From positions 310,001-374,000 of the forward strand of contig NZ_JAHUWJ010000006.1 of the NCBI RefSeq assembly GCF_019219075.1: DNA of 64,000 nt, read 5' to 3'. Below are positions 46,887 to 54,860 of the stretch, one piece after another. Within the stretch, counting starts at the first letter, position 1. Each line of letters begins with the position of its first letter. This DNA is from Chitinophaga sp. sic0106. Its GTDB lineage: Bacteria; Bacteroidota; Bacteroidia; Chitinophagales; Chitinophagaceae. A program made the translations under genes and the position numbers. The notes below the pieces were generated by a model. That model was not told where the DNA came from. It ran no database searches and was given only the letters and a program-made list of their open reading frames with translations.

Positions 46887-46903
46887 TAAGTTTCGTAACT
46901 TAG
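46887..46903 (+). promoter_or_regulatory. Conserved upstream block, copy 3 (TAAGTTTCGTAACTTAG)
   Basis: It differs from copy 2 by one base and keeps the TAAGTT/AACTTA inverted repeat. It ends 39 bp before the ATG of paralogue 3, inside a 72-bp intergenic gap. Confidence 0.5.
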
Positions 46904-46942
46904 ATAAGTTGTTAAGTACCCCATTACCCCAAAACGAATTAC

Positions 46943-48337
46943 ATGACTACCTATCATAGCAGGCAACGCGCTGCCGGTGCTGACAGTACGAGTGCAGCTG
47001 CCCATGTGAAAAGTTCACAGCGCCCTGATGATAACAGGAAAATAGCCTTGCCTGACGCTATGCGGGCGCATTTGCCGGCAGTAATGACAGCCAGCAATCC
47101 TAAATTCAGGCTGCCTGAGTTTTCCAGTGTAAAATCTACTTATACAGATAAAAAACTAAAAATCGGTGAAGCCACCCTGCAGGGGCGTGTGACACGTTTG
47201 CTGGAGCGCATGGCCGCGGAAAAACGACTGAAAAGTAAGGACTCCGTAGCTGTCATTATCAGTAAAATATTTCCGGCGCCTGGCGTGATGGACGAAGTGG
47301 CTTTTAACGACGCGCTGGATACCGGGAAAAGATCTGTTATTTACAAATCCATTGCCGACTCACATACCACCGTGGAAGCTAAGGTGGATAAACCAAAGCT
47401 GGATACGGCCATGGGCGATGCGGAAAAGCTTTGTGCCAATGCCGCCAAAAATGCGGCAGGGCTGACGGAGGTATTCGGTTCCAAGGATAAGGACGCCAAG
47501 ACTTTCTATGGGACTATAGAAAAGAAGATTCAGGATGTCAGGAAGGATATGGACAAGTTTGTAACTACGGACTATAACCTGGATGATAAGGAAGTGGGCT
47601 TGGGAGGGTATGCTTTTTTCCCTACGCAGGAAATCCATCTGCTCACGCAGGTAGCCCAGGTAACCGATCCCAAGAAAACTAAAATCACGGTGATTCATGA
47701 ATGTGCGCATCTGGCAGATGCTACCATTGATGATCAGCATTATTATTCCGACCATGGCTTTGAGGCCGTACCTGAAAATGAAAAAATCACCAATGCTGCT
47801 CACTTTGAGGAGCTACCGAGGCGAGAGCTGTCGATCAGTAATTTTCCCGGCACCCTGAAGCCCGGCGTGATGAGTGGCGGTAAAGCCGCTACCCGGGAAG
47901 ATAATGTAAGGTCTGCCGCCGGCAAGCATATGCGCAAAGCATGGGATGCCGCAGTGGATACCTTCACGCTGGTAAGAGGCGTCAGGAAAGAAGCGATGGC
48001 GGGTAATGACAAGCCTTATAAAAAACATGAATCTTTGCTGGACACCATCTCCAAGCTGGAAGACCTCACCATCCATGAGCAGGCGAAGAAAGCAAGAACT
48101 GTTACTGATCTGGATATGACGATAGCGGAAAGTATTGCGCATAGCTTTCATGTGCTGAGGCACACCATGGCTGCCATTCCTTTTCCTGCTCCCGGAAAAC
48201 TGACGGATGATCAGCTGAAAGATGAATTAATAGCTCAGAACATCAGCAAAGAAAATAACCTGATGAAAGATCCGGCAAGAGATAAAAAATTAACCGACTG
48301 GATGGTGGCGCATTACCGTAAACTGCCATCTGCTTAA
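46943..48337 (+). CDS. Putative aspzincin (M35-like) metallopeptidase, candidate eCIS cargo, paralogue 3 (464 aa)
   Basis: Very similar to paralogue 2 along its whole length (same NRKIxLPDAM, SVKSTYTDKKLK, KARTVTDLDMTIAESIAHSF and C-terminal WMVAHYRKLPSA). The zinc site reads H252-E-C-A-H256 with D264 in TIDDQHYYS, so a Cys replaces Ala within HExxH and Ser replaces the final Gly. The essential His, Glu and Asp are kept, so it may still be active. The LRR gene starts 10 bp after its stop, which suggests they are co-transcribed. The recent duplication of 2 and 3 suggests diversification of cargo. Confidence 0.8.
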   Translation: MTTYHSRQRAAGADSTSAAAHVKSSQRPDDNRKIALPDAMRAHLPAVMTASNPKFRLPEFSSVKSTYTDKKLKIGEATLQGRVTRLLERMAAEKRLKSKDSVAVIISKIFPAPGVMDEVAFNDALDTGKRSVIYKSIADSHTTVEAKVDKPKLDTAMGDAEKLCANAAKNAAGLTEVFGSKDKDAKTFYGTIEKKIQDVRKDMDKFVTTDYNLDDKEVGLGGYAFFPTQEIHLLTQVAQVTDPKKTKITVIHECAHLADATIDDQHYYSDHGFEAVPENEKITNAAHFEELPRRELSISNFPGTLKPGVMSGGKAATREDNVRSAAGKHMRKAWDAAVDTFTLVRGVRKEAMAGNDKPYKKHESLLDTISKLEDLTIHEQAKKARTVTDLDMTIAESIAHSFHVLRHTMAAIPFPAPGKLTDDQLKDELIAQNISKENNLMKDPARDKKLTDWMVAHYRKLPSA

Positions 48338-48347
48338 ACCTGTTGCC

Positions 48348-49184
48348 ATGCCCGAAATGATTAGGTTTGCCGGAATTGAATATCCCATTGATGCCACGGA
48401 AATCCGCATGGCGAATGTGTTTCCGGTGGACTTCACCCCCTTGTCGAAATTGAAGCAGCTAAAGGAGTTGACGGTCATTCAATCTAATCCGCACCGGTCG
48501 CCGCTGTCTGTAGGGGAGATCTCGCTGAACGGCCTTGAATCATTAGTGGCACTGGAAAAGATTTCGCTGGGTTACCTGCCGGTAACAGATATCAGTGCGC
48601 TTGCAGGCTTGCAGCAGCTACAATTCCTGGACCTGGGTAATACTAAAGTGAATGATCTGTCGGCCATAGCCGGATTGGTGCATCTCCGGACGCTGATCCT
48701 GAGAAGCACTCCTGTAAGCAATCTGAAGCCACTGGTGCCACTCACCGCACTTGAGGAGCTGGATGTTTCGCATACCGGGATTACTGACCTTGCCCCCTTA
48801 AAAAGCTTATTATCTTTGGAGATATTAAATATCGCCGGGTGCCGTGTACAGGATATTACACCGGTGCTTCCGCTAAAGGCGCTGCGGTTATTGACTTTTT
48901 ACGATACGGCTATTGATTCTTTACAGGTGGTTAGCCGGATGAATTTTTTTAAAGGCCTGACTTCCCTTGATCTGAGTGGTACTGCTATCACGGATTTATC
49001 TGGTATTACTGCTGCGGTAAAATTGCAGGAGTTGGGATTGTATAATACAAATATCCGGGATATTTCATTGCTGGCTGAATTGCCATCGTTAGGAGTGCTG
49101 CGTATAAATACGCAGCAGGTGCCTCCTGAGCAGGTAGAAGTACTGGTGCGGAAACACCCACCTGTTCAGGTGTTGCAGTTTTAA
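48348..49184 (+). CDS. Leucine-rich-repeat protein (internalin-like repeats), 278 aa
   Basis: Residues ~30-260 are tandem ~22-residue LRRs with the bacterial internalin-type pattern L-x-x-L-x-x-L-x-L-x-x-T-x-I-x-D-I/L-x-x-L, for example LEELDVSHTGITDLAPLKSL. There is no signal peptide and no LPXTG or T9SS tail, so it is cytoplasmic or a cargo. It lies 10 bp after aspzincin-like paralogue 3 and before the injection-system operon. Possible roles are binding partner, immunity protein or co-delivered effector, and the sequence does not decide between them. Confidence 0.88.
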   Translation: MPEMIRFAGIEYPIDATEIRMANVFPVDFTPLSKLKQLKELTVIQSNPHRSPLSVGEISLNGLESLVALEKISLGYLPVTDISALAGLQQLQFLDLGNTKVNDLSAIAGLVHLRTLILRSTPVSNLKPLVPLTALEELDVSHTGITDLAPLKSLLSLEILNIAGCRVQDITPVLPLKALRLLTFYDTAIDSLQVVSRMNFFKGLTSLDLSGTAITDLSGITAAVKLQELGLYNTNIRDISLLAELPSLGVLRINTQQVPPEQVEVLVRKHPPVQVLQF

Positions 49185-49781
49185 CGCCAAAGGGTATACG
49201 GTTTTTACACTATGTAATTATTGCTGGTAGGGTGTTTCGGACGATGTAATTTTTTTATTCTGAATAAGTTGAAAATTATTTTTTTAAGTGAATTCTTTTT
49301 TTCCTAAATTTGAATTCAATTGTAACCTCAAGTATATTGTAACCTCAGAAGTTTGGTTTTTCTTCAAGATTACTTTTAGACACATTAAACTGGATTAATT
49401 ATTTCTGCTTTTTTTATTGTGGCCGTAATTGGCTACAGGACTTATTTTGTGTGAATGTAAAGACTATGCTGGTTCTATGAAAGCGAGTGTCGGAGTCTGA
49501 GCGTCTGGATTTGTTTGTTAATGGAAATGTTCAACCCCAATGTTTCATTTCCTTCTATAGTGTGGTAGAAACTAATTATTTGGCAATCACAGGGAGTGAT
49601 GTCAAAAGTGGATTAGTCAGTTGTAGCCTTGTCGCGCAATGCGCGGTGATGTGTGTCAGAAGATGTTGTCTGACTACAGGTAGGTTACAGCCGCTGGCTT
49701 GCGCAGGAGTACTGTGTCAGTTGGTAAGTATATTCAACTTTTAGCGACTTCCCATTGGTGTACATTATTAATTCTGATTTC
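49185..49781 (+). promoter_or_regulatory. 597-bp regulatory region upstream of the eCIS operon
   Basis: No convincing gene lies here. A GTG frame at 49487-49744 is Cys-rich and looks random. The first half is very AT-rich, with TAAATTTG (49305-49312) matching the -7 consensus. Two exact copies of ATTGTAACCTCA follow at 49319-49330 and 49336-49347 (17-bp period). Closer to the operon is a foldable segment: TAGTCAG/CTGACTA (49614-49620, 49670-49676) enclosing CGCGC-AAT-GCGCG (49633-49645). Long leaders of this kind before contractile-injection operons could hold regulation (inference). Confidence 0.5.
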
Positions 49782-50393
49782 ATGATACGTACTGCATTAG
49801 AGTTTATCAGGAAAGAACTGGAAAACTACATTGTGGAAAGAGAACAGGACCCTGCCTACAGTCCGGGTAATGTAGTGGAATTGAAGCCGCTGGCACAGCC
49901 AGGTGGCGCCATCAACCTGGATGATAACATGCATATCACCCTGATGCTGGTAGGGGTGGAAGAGCTGCGCCGGGAGGGTAAGCGTCCGTTTTTTGTGCCC
50001 GCAGATGAAAAGAATTTTTTCCGACTGCAGCCACCACTGGAGCTGGAACTGACTTTGCTCCTCGTTGCAAATAATAAGCACTATGAAACGTCGCTGCGCG
50101 ACCTTACCGATGTTGCGGCATTTTTTCAGGCTAACCCCGTGTTTGACCAGCAGAACTATCCCGGATTAAATGAGGGGGCTAAAACACCTGATACAAAGCC
50201 ATGGCAGCTGATCGACAGACTCAGCTTCCGCCTTCTCAGTCTCACCTTCGAGCAGCAGAATAACCTCTGGAGTATGCTCGGTTCCAAATACCTGCCCAAT
50301 ATCGTGTATAAAATGACTCTCCTGAATGTATTCGAAACCAGAGGGAAAGACAAAAGTGCAGGCATTGGTGAAGTTAACTACAAAGAAAATTAA
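49782..50393 (+). CDS. eCIS cap / tail-terminator protein (Pvc16-N, DUF4255-type)
   Basis: I choose the ATG at 49782 (MIRTALEFIRKELENYI) and reject the upstream TTG at 49755. The 203 residues match the Pvc16 N-terminal-like family (DUF4255): an early helix, 'INLDDNMHITLMLVGVEELRR', and a conserved 'LIDRLSFRLLSLTFEQQNNLWSMLG' section (shown here in words and parts). In Afp/PVC particles the Afp16/Pvc16 protein ends the tube-sheath at the distal tip. It is the first gene of a close-packed operon, and the next ATG is 6 bp after its stop. Confidence 0.85.
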   Translation: MIRTALEFIRKELENYIVEREQDPAYSPGNVVELKPLAQPGGAINLDDNMHITLMLVGVEELRREGKRPFFVPADEKNFFRLQPPLELELTLLLVANNKHYETSLRDLTDVAAFFQANPVFDQQNYPGLNEGAKTPDTKPWQLIDRLSFRLLSLTFEQQNNLWSMLGSKYLPNIVYKMTLLNVFETRGKDKSAGIGEVNYKEN

Positions 50394-50399
50394 TCAGCC

Positions 50400-51587
50400 A
50401 TGAGTGGTATACAGACAAAATACAACCCCCTGTTCGCCGTAACCGTGCGGCAGCTGTATTATGATAATAAAGTTTGTGCACGATACAGGTCTGAACCACA
50501 GCCGGATTTTAAGATACAGCCCACTGCTGAAACGCTGAAAATGATGCAGCAAACGGATATGGTGTTCAAGCCTTCGCCAACAACAGGTGGCTTTGGAGTG
50601 TATGTGAGAGTAGGGGAAAAGACCGGCGGCGGAAACTATCCCCTGCGATATAAACCTGCTAAATACGGTAAGCTCACCTTCTGGCTGATGACAGCCAACC
50701 CGGCACTGCTCAATTTCAATGACCTGCCACTGCAACCTGGTTCCGGTATGTCGTACTACTTCAGTAATCATATTACGGATAACGCAGCACCCCGTGGCGA
50801 CCTGCATATCAGTCTCACCGCCGATGGCGTAAAAGGAGCAAATGATTTGATAAAATTTAACGGTAACGCTTATACGTATGTTTCCGCTACACCCGTAAAC
50901 CCGGGTGATGCCACCGTAGTGCATCGTTTAAGCGGAGCAGTGCTGGAACCTAAAACCATCGTAAATGACCTGGCTGGTTCCAAATTATTGTTTGACCTGT
51001 CCGCCTTGAAATCCGGTGTTTGTGACCTGATGATCAGTGGCAGCAGTAAAGAGAAATTCTACTATACTGCTGAAAATCCTGCGGCCAATGTTTTTGGGGT
51101 GATGGAAATTGATTTGTCGCCCACACTGACCGCCAACTACCGCGTGGTAGAGCCGGACCTTACCCTGACAGCTCCGGCGCCGGTATACAGTCTGGAGTTT
51201 CCAAAACGAAAAACTACCTGGCGCTATACACTTGCACTTACGCCAAACAGTCCGCTGTTTCTGGAAATGGCCGCTATGAGCGCACCTGATAAAGCGGACT
51301 TTCTGAACCGGCTCAATGTAGTCAGTAATGACACCGCTATAAAATTCAAAAAGGAAAATGTGAGTGATACGGCCATTGAATTCGTGTCACTCAACCCCAT
51401 TGCTTTACAGGAAGTATATATCTCCGGCTCCAGTATTGATCACGACCGGTTAGGGCTGGAGTTGAAAAAATATATCGGAAACGCCAAGGAAGCCACTGTG
51501 AAGGCCGATCTGCCGTATCCACCGTTGACAAGTGTCAACAACCTGCAGGCCCCAAATATTTATTCAGACATATTTCTAACACTTTAA
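50400..51587 (+). CDS. Uncharacterised eCIS-operon protein (395 aa), possible cap or adaptor part
   Basis: Beta-rich soluble protein without signal peptide or membrane segment. An N-terminal half (to ~180) contains VRVGEKTGGGNY and TFWLMTANPALLNFNDLPL. A C-terminal half ends in YPPLTSVNNLQAPNIYSDIFLTL. It lies between the cap gene and the sheath gene, where some Bacteroidota contractile systems carry a second cap or adaptor protein (recalled from the AlgoCIS literature, not tested here). I cannot name a domain, so the role remains inference. The following sheath gene begins 10 bp later. Confidence 0.7.
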   Translation: MSGIQTKYNPLFAVTVRQLYYDNKVCARYRSEPQPDFKIQPTAETLKMMQQTDMVFKPSPTTGGFGVYVRVGEKTGGGNYPLRYKPAKYGKLTFWLMTANPALLNFNDLPLQPGSGMSYYFSNHITDNAAPRGDLHISLTADGVKGANDLIKFNGNAYTYVSATPVNPGDATVVHRLSGAVLEPKTIVNDLAGSKLLFDLSALKSGVCDLMISGSSKEKFYYTAENPAANVFGVMEIDLSPTLTANYRVVEPDLTLTAPAPVYSLEFPKRKTTWRYTLALTPNSPLFLEMAAMSAPDKADFLNRLNVVSNDTAIKFKKENVSDTAIEFVSLNPIALQEVYISGSSIDHDRLGLELKKYIGNAKEATVKADLPYPPLTSVNNLQAPNIYSDIFLTL

Positions 51588-51597
51588 CTTTTTCAAA

Positions 51598-53040
51598 ATG
51601 GCAACTTATCGTTCCCCAGGTGTTTATGTAGAAGAAATATCACTGCTCGCTCCTTCCATTGCTGAAGTTCAGAGTGCCATCCCGGCATTCGTTGGTTACA
51701 CCGAACAGGCAAAACAGTTAGCAGCTGATGACCTCCTTAAAGTAGCGACTCCCATCAACAGCTGGGCCGATTTCCTACAGCTGTATGGAGGTCCAGACAA
51801 AGAAGCTGGTGCAAACATCACCATTGCGGTAGATGAAATCCGCCCGGCTGCCGTGACCACCGGCTACAAAGTAACCGTAACACCGAAAACCGATTCTATG
51901 AGCCCGTTCCTGCTGTATTATGCAGTGAAACAATACTTCGCCAACGGCGGAGGAAGGTGCTATATCGTTTCGGTTGGTTACTATGATGATGGTATCAAAG
52001 AAAGCGACCTTACCGAAGGACTGAACCTGATTGGCCTGGAAGATGAACCTACATTGCTGGTGGTTCCTGAAGCCGTACGCCTCAATGATGGTGATTACAA
52101 AAAGGTCATAGGTGGTATGCTGTCGCAGGCCTCATCTATGAAAGACCGGTTCGCCATTCTGGATACCCGCACCTGCACCCTTCCTAAAACAACAACGTCT
52201 ATCAATACGGATGTAAAAACGATTTATGACGGGACTGTATCGGACTACGAAGTGCTTCGTTACGGTGCTGCCTATTATCCATTCCTGGAATCAGTATACA
52301 ATTTTGCGTTTGATTTCGCCGCATTGACACTCACCACACATACCATTGCCGGAGCTGCACCAGGTGGAGAAGATAAAACAGGCAAAACCATGCTGCAGCT
52401 TAAAAGCAGCGCTTCTGCCATGTACAACGCCATCGCCGCAGAATATGGTAAATACCATGTTGTGCTGCCCCCATCAGCAGCCGTAGCCGGTGCCTATGCA
52501 CGCGTGGATAACAGCCGCGGTGTATGGAAAGCCCCTGCCAACGTGGGCCTCAATGATGTGGTAAAACCACTGGTAGCAGTTTCCCGCCCTGAGCAGGACC
52601 TCATCAACATCAATACCGAAAGTGGTAAGTCCATTGACGCCATCCTTAGCATCCCTGGTTCCGGTACCGTTATCATGGGCGCCCGCACCCTGGATGGTAA
52701 CAGCAATGAATGGAAGTATGTGAATGTTCGCCGCTTTTTCAGCGTAGTAGAAGAGTCGGTACAGAAATCTACCCGCTGGGTGGTTTTCGAACCTAACACC
52801 GCCTCCACCTGGATCAAAGTGCAATCCATGATCGAAAACTATCTCTTTCTCAAATGGAGAGACGGCGCACTGGCTGGTGCCAAACCAGAACAGGCATTCT
52901 TCGTTAACGTGGGACTGGGCAAAACAATGACACCGGTGGATGTGCTGGAAGGTCGCCTGATCGTGGAAATCGGTATGGCCGTAGCACGCCCTGCAGAATT
53001 CATCATCCTGCGCTTTGAACAAAAACTGCAGACTTCCTGA
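51598..53040 (+). CDS. eCIS contractile sheath protein, 480 aa
   Basis: The N-terminus TYRSPGVYVEEI is the sheath signature shared by phage tail sheaths and Afp2-4/Pvc2-4. The end of the chain (FEPNTASTWIKVQSMIENYLFLKWRDGALAG ... VARPAEFIILRFEQK, in parts) is the conserved domain that makes the handshake with the next subunit. Only one sheath gene is present, against three in Afp and PVC. Contraction drives the tube and spike through the target membrane. The gene is 48 bp before the first tube gene. Confidence 0.95.
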   Translation: MATYRSPGVYVEEISLLAPSIAEVQSAIPAFVGYTEQAKQLAADDLLKVATPINSWADFLQLYGGPDKEAGANITIAVDEIRPAAVTTGYKVTVTPKTDSMSPFLLYYAVKQYFANGGGRCYIVSVGYYDDGIKESDLTEGLNLIGLEDEPTLLVVPEAVRLNDGDYKKVIGGMLSQASSMKDRFAILDTRTCTLPKTTTSINTDVKTIYDGTVSDYEVLRYGAAYYPFLESVYNFAFDFAALTLTTHTIAGAAPGGEDKTGKTMLQLKSSASAMYNAIAAEYGKYHVVLPPSAAVAGAYARVDNSRGVWKAPANVGLNDVVKPLVAVSRPEQDLININTESGKSIDAILSIPGSGTVIMGARTLDGNSNEWKYVNVRRFFSVVEESVQKSTRWVVFEPNTASTWIKVQSMIENYLFLKWRDGALAGAKPEQAFFVNVGLGKTMTPVDVLEGRLIVEIGMAVARPAEFIILRFEQKLQTS

Positions 53041-53088
53041 GTGGAGGTACTGACCTAAACTTTTTAATCATCTTCTAAAAATAATACA

Positions 53089-53523
53089 ATGGCAAACTAT
53101 CCATTACCGGTCTTCCATTTTTCAGTTTCCTGGGGCGGCGATAACATTGGATTTTCTGAAGTAAGCGGACTTTCACAGGAGCTGCAGGCTATCGATTACA
53201 GGGATGGCCTCATGAGCGGCACCACCCTGCCGCTGAAAAGACCGGGTCTCAAAAAAGCCGGTAACATCACGCTGAAAAGAGGACTCACCACGGCAAATAA
53301 TGAATTCTACCTCTGGCTGAATAACAACGGACAGCCAAATGTAGAACGCCGCGACCTGGTGATCTCCCTGCTCAATGATGAAGGTAACCCGGTATTTGTA
53401 TGGACGGTGCTACAGGCATGGCCGGTGAAAATTGATGGCCCGGGACTCAAAGCAACCGGTAACGAGATCGCTATCGAGTCCATCGACCTTGCACATGAAG
53501 GAGTTTCACTTAAAACTGCCTGA
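53089..53523 (+). CDS. eCIS inner-tube protein A (Afp1-like), 144 aa
   Basis: Gp19/Hcp-like tube fold: FHFSVSWGGDNIGFSEVSGL at the start, the loop YRDG, and KAGNITLKRGL. It ends with IESIDLAHEGVSL. It would stack as hexamers to form the lumen that holds cargo. The next tube gene starts two bases after its stop. Together the two differ in length (144 and 155) as Afp1 and Afp5 do. Confidence 0.95.
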   Translation: MANYPLPVFHFSVSWGGDNIGFSEVSGLSQELQAIDYRDGLMSGTTLPLKRPGLKKAGNITLKRGLTTANNEFYLWLNNNGQPNVERRDLVISLLNDEGNPVFVWTVLQAWPVKIDGPGLKATGNEIAIESIDLAHEGVSLKTA

Positions 53524-53525
53524 TA

Positions 53526-53993
53526 ATGCCTACCTATTATCCACCGGCAGGCTTCCACTTTAAAGTGGAGTTTGTAGGTGTTGACGGCGCAGACGCAGAT
53601 ACAGAGCAACGCTTTCAGGAAGTAAGCGGACTCAATTTCGAAATTGAAACCGAAGAGTTGAAAGAAGGTGGTGAAAACCGCTTTGTTTACAAGCTTCCGA
53701 AAAGAGCGAAGTATACCAATCTGATCCTCAAAAGAGGACTGCTCACAGGTACAGCCCTGCTGCAATGGTTTAAGTCGGCCATGAATACCTACTTCACCGT
53801 AGTGATCTACGACTTCAAACCGGCGGACATTGTTGTAACCCTGCTGGACGAAGCGGGTGAGCCTGCAGCCGTATGGAATGTAGTGCAGGCTTACCCCATT
53901 TCCTGGAAAACTTCGGATTTCAGGGCCACCGAAAACAGTATCGTCATTGAAACACTGGAAATGGCCTATCAGTATTTCGAACGAAAAATGTAA
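53526..53993 (+). CDS. eCIS inner-tube protein B (Afp5-like, tube initiator), 155 aa
   Basis: Same fold as the preceding tube protein: QEVSGLNFEIETEEL, NLILKRGLLTGTALLQWF, and IVIETLEMAYQYFE at the end. In Afp/PVC a second tube protein forms the first layer on the baseplate, and the acidic EETEELKEGG-type loop and order fit that role. It is followed 5 bp later by the small DUF5908-like gene. Confidence 0.92.
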   Translation: MPTYYPPAGFHFKVEFVGVDGADADTEQRFQEVSGLNFEIETEELKEGGENRFVYKLPKRAKYTNLILKRGLLTGTALLQWFKSAMNTYFTVVIYDFKPADIVVTLLDEAGEPAAVWNVVQAYPISWKTSDFRATENSIVIETLEMAYQYFERKM

Positions 53994-53998
53994 GCAAC

Positions 53999-54160
53999 AT
54001 GCCAGTACAAATAAATGAAGTGGTAATAAGAACCGTTATCGAAACCCCCTCCGCCAGCAGTGGTAGCGGGTCGGTAACCAATACGCCACCGCCAAGCGCG
54101 GCAGATACTTCTTTGGTAGAAAAAGTGCTCGAAATCATCAGGGAAAAAAATGAAAGATAA
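53999..54160 (+). CDS. Small DUF5908-like eCIS protein, 53 aa
   Basis: A short frame starting MPVQINEVVIRTVIE, followed by a Ser/Gly/Pro-rich middle and ending in the helix SLVEKVLEIIREKNER. The stop TAA shares its last base with the next ATG (TAATG). Its size, N-terminal beta motif and place between tube and LysM adaptor genes match the small DUF5908-type proteins of Bacteroidota eCIS operons. The function is unknown. It is too short for most ORF filters and was read by hand. Confidence 0.8.
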   Translation: MPVQINEVVIRTVIETPSASSGSGSVTNTPPPSAADTSLVEKVLEIIREKNER

Positions 54161-54840
54161 TGGACACACAAAGTGCGGCAAAACTGCCTTTTAATCTAAA
54201 AATCATACCGGTCAGCGATAAGATGATCCCCATGGGACCTCCCTTCCTGGCGATGTTCAACCCCGATTCACTCGCTATCAAGGAAGATGTAGAGTGGATT
54301 TCCTCCACTGCCCCGGGGCGATCCACCTCAGATCAGAAATACCAGCGGACAAAAGCCCGGACTTTTTCGCTGGACCTCATGATTGACGGCACCGGTGTGA
54401 ATACCAACGGGGTGAAAATTCCGGTAACGGCGCAGATCATTCTCTTTCGTGCAGCCACCACCTCCATGAGAGGGGTCCTGCATAAACCTGCATCCCTGCT
54501 GGTGCAATATGGTACGTTCATCTGTAACTGTGTGCTCAATTCCAGCACTGTTACCTATACCATGTTCGATCTGACAGGGCTGCCTATACGTGCAAAGATC
54601 AACGCCACCTTTACGGAACGGACACCTGAAGCACTGGGTAGTATCGTGAGCATGCTGTCGTCCCCGGATCTGACGCACCGCCGCATGGTAGAAGAGGGGG
54701 ACCTCCTGCCACTGATGACGTACCAGATCTATAACAACCAGCACTATTACCTGCAGGTAGCAAAGCATAACAGGCTTAAAAACTTCAGGAAGCTGCAAGC
54801 TGGCACTACACTGGTATTCCCACCGCTGGGCAAAAAGTAA
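54160..54840 (+). CDS. eCIS LysM adaptor (Afp7-like), 226 aa
   Basis: N-terminal domain with FKLKIIPVSDK-like opening (here FNLKIIPVSDKMIPM) and a C-terminal LysM-type segment (MTYQIYNNQHYYLQVAKHNRL, in parts, then LQAGTTLVFPP). Afp7/Pvc7 links tube and spike in the baseplate. It overlaps the previous gene by one base. The minus-strand frames under it are shadows. Confidence 0.92.
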   Translation: MDTQSAAKLPFNLKIIPVSDKMIPMGPPFLAMFNPDSLAIKEDVEWISSTAPGRSTSDQKYQRTKARTFSLDLMIDGTGVNTNGVKIPVTAQIILFRAATTSMRGVLHKPASLLVQYGTFICNCVLNSSTVTYTMFDLTGLPIRAKINATFTERTPEALGSIVSMLSSPDLTHRRMVEEGDLLPLMTYQIYNNQHYYLQVAKHNRLKNFRKLQAGTTLVFPPLGKK

Positions 54841-54860
54841 ACATTAAATCCGAACTGAGC

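Noticed and set aside
49487..49744. GTG-started frame of 85 residues upstream of the eCIS operon
   Set aside because: Cys-rich, no family likeness, overlaps a foldable leader; looks like chance coding.
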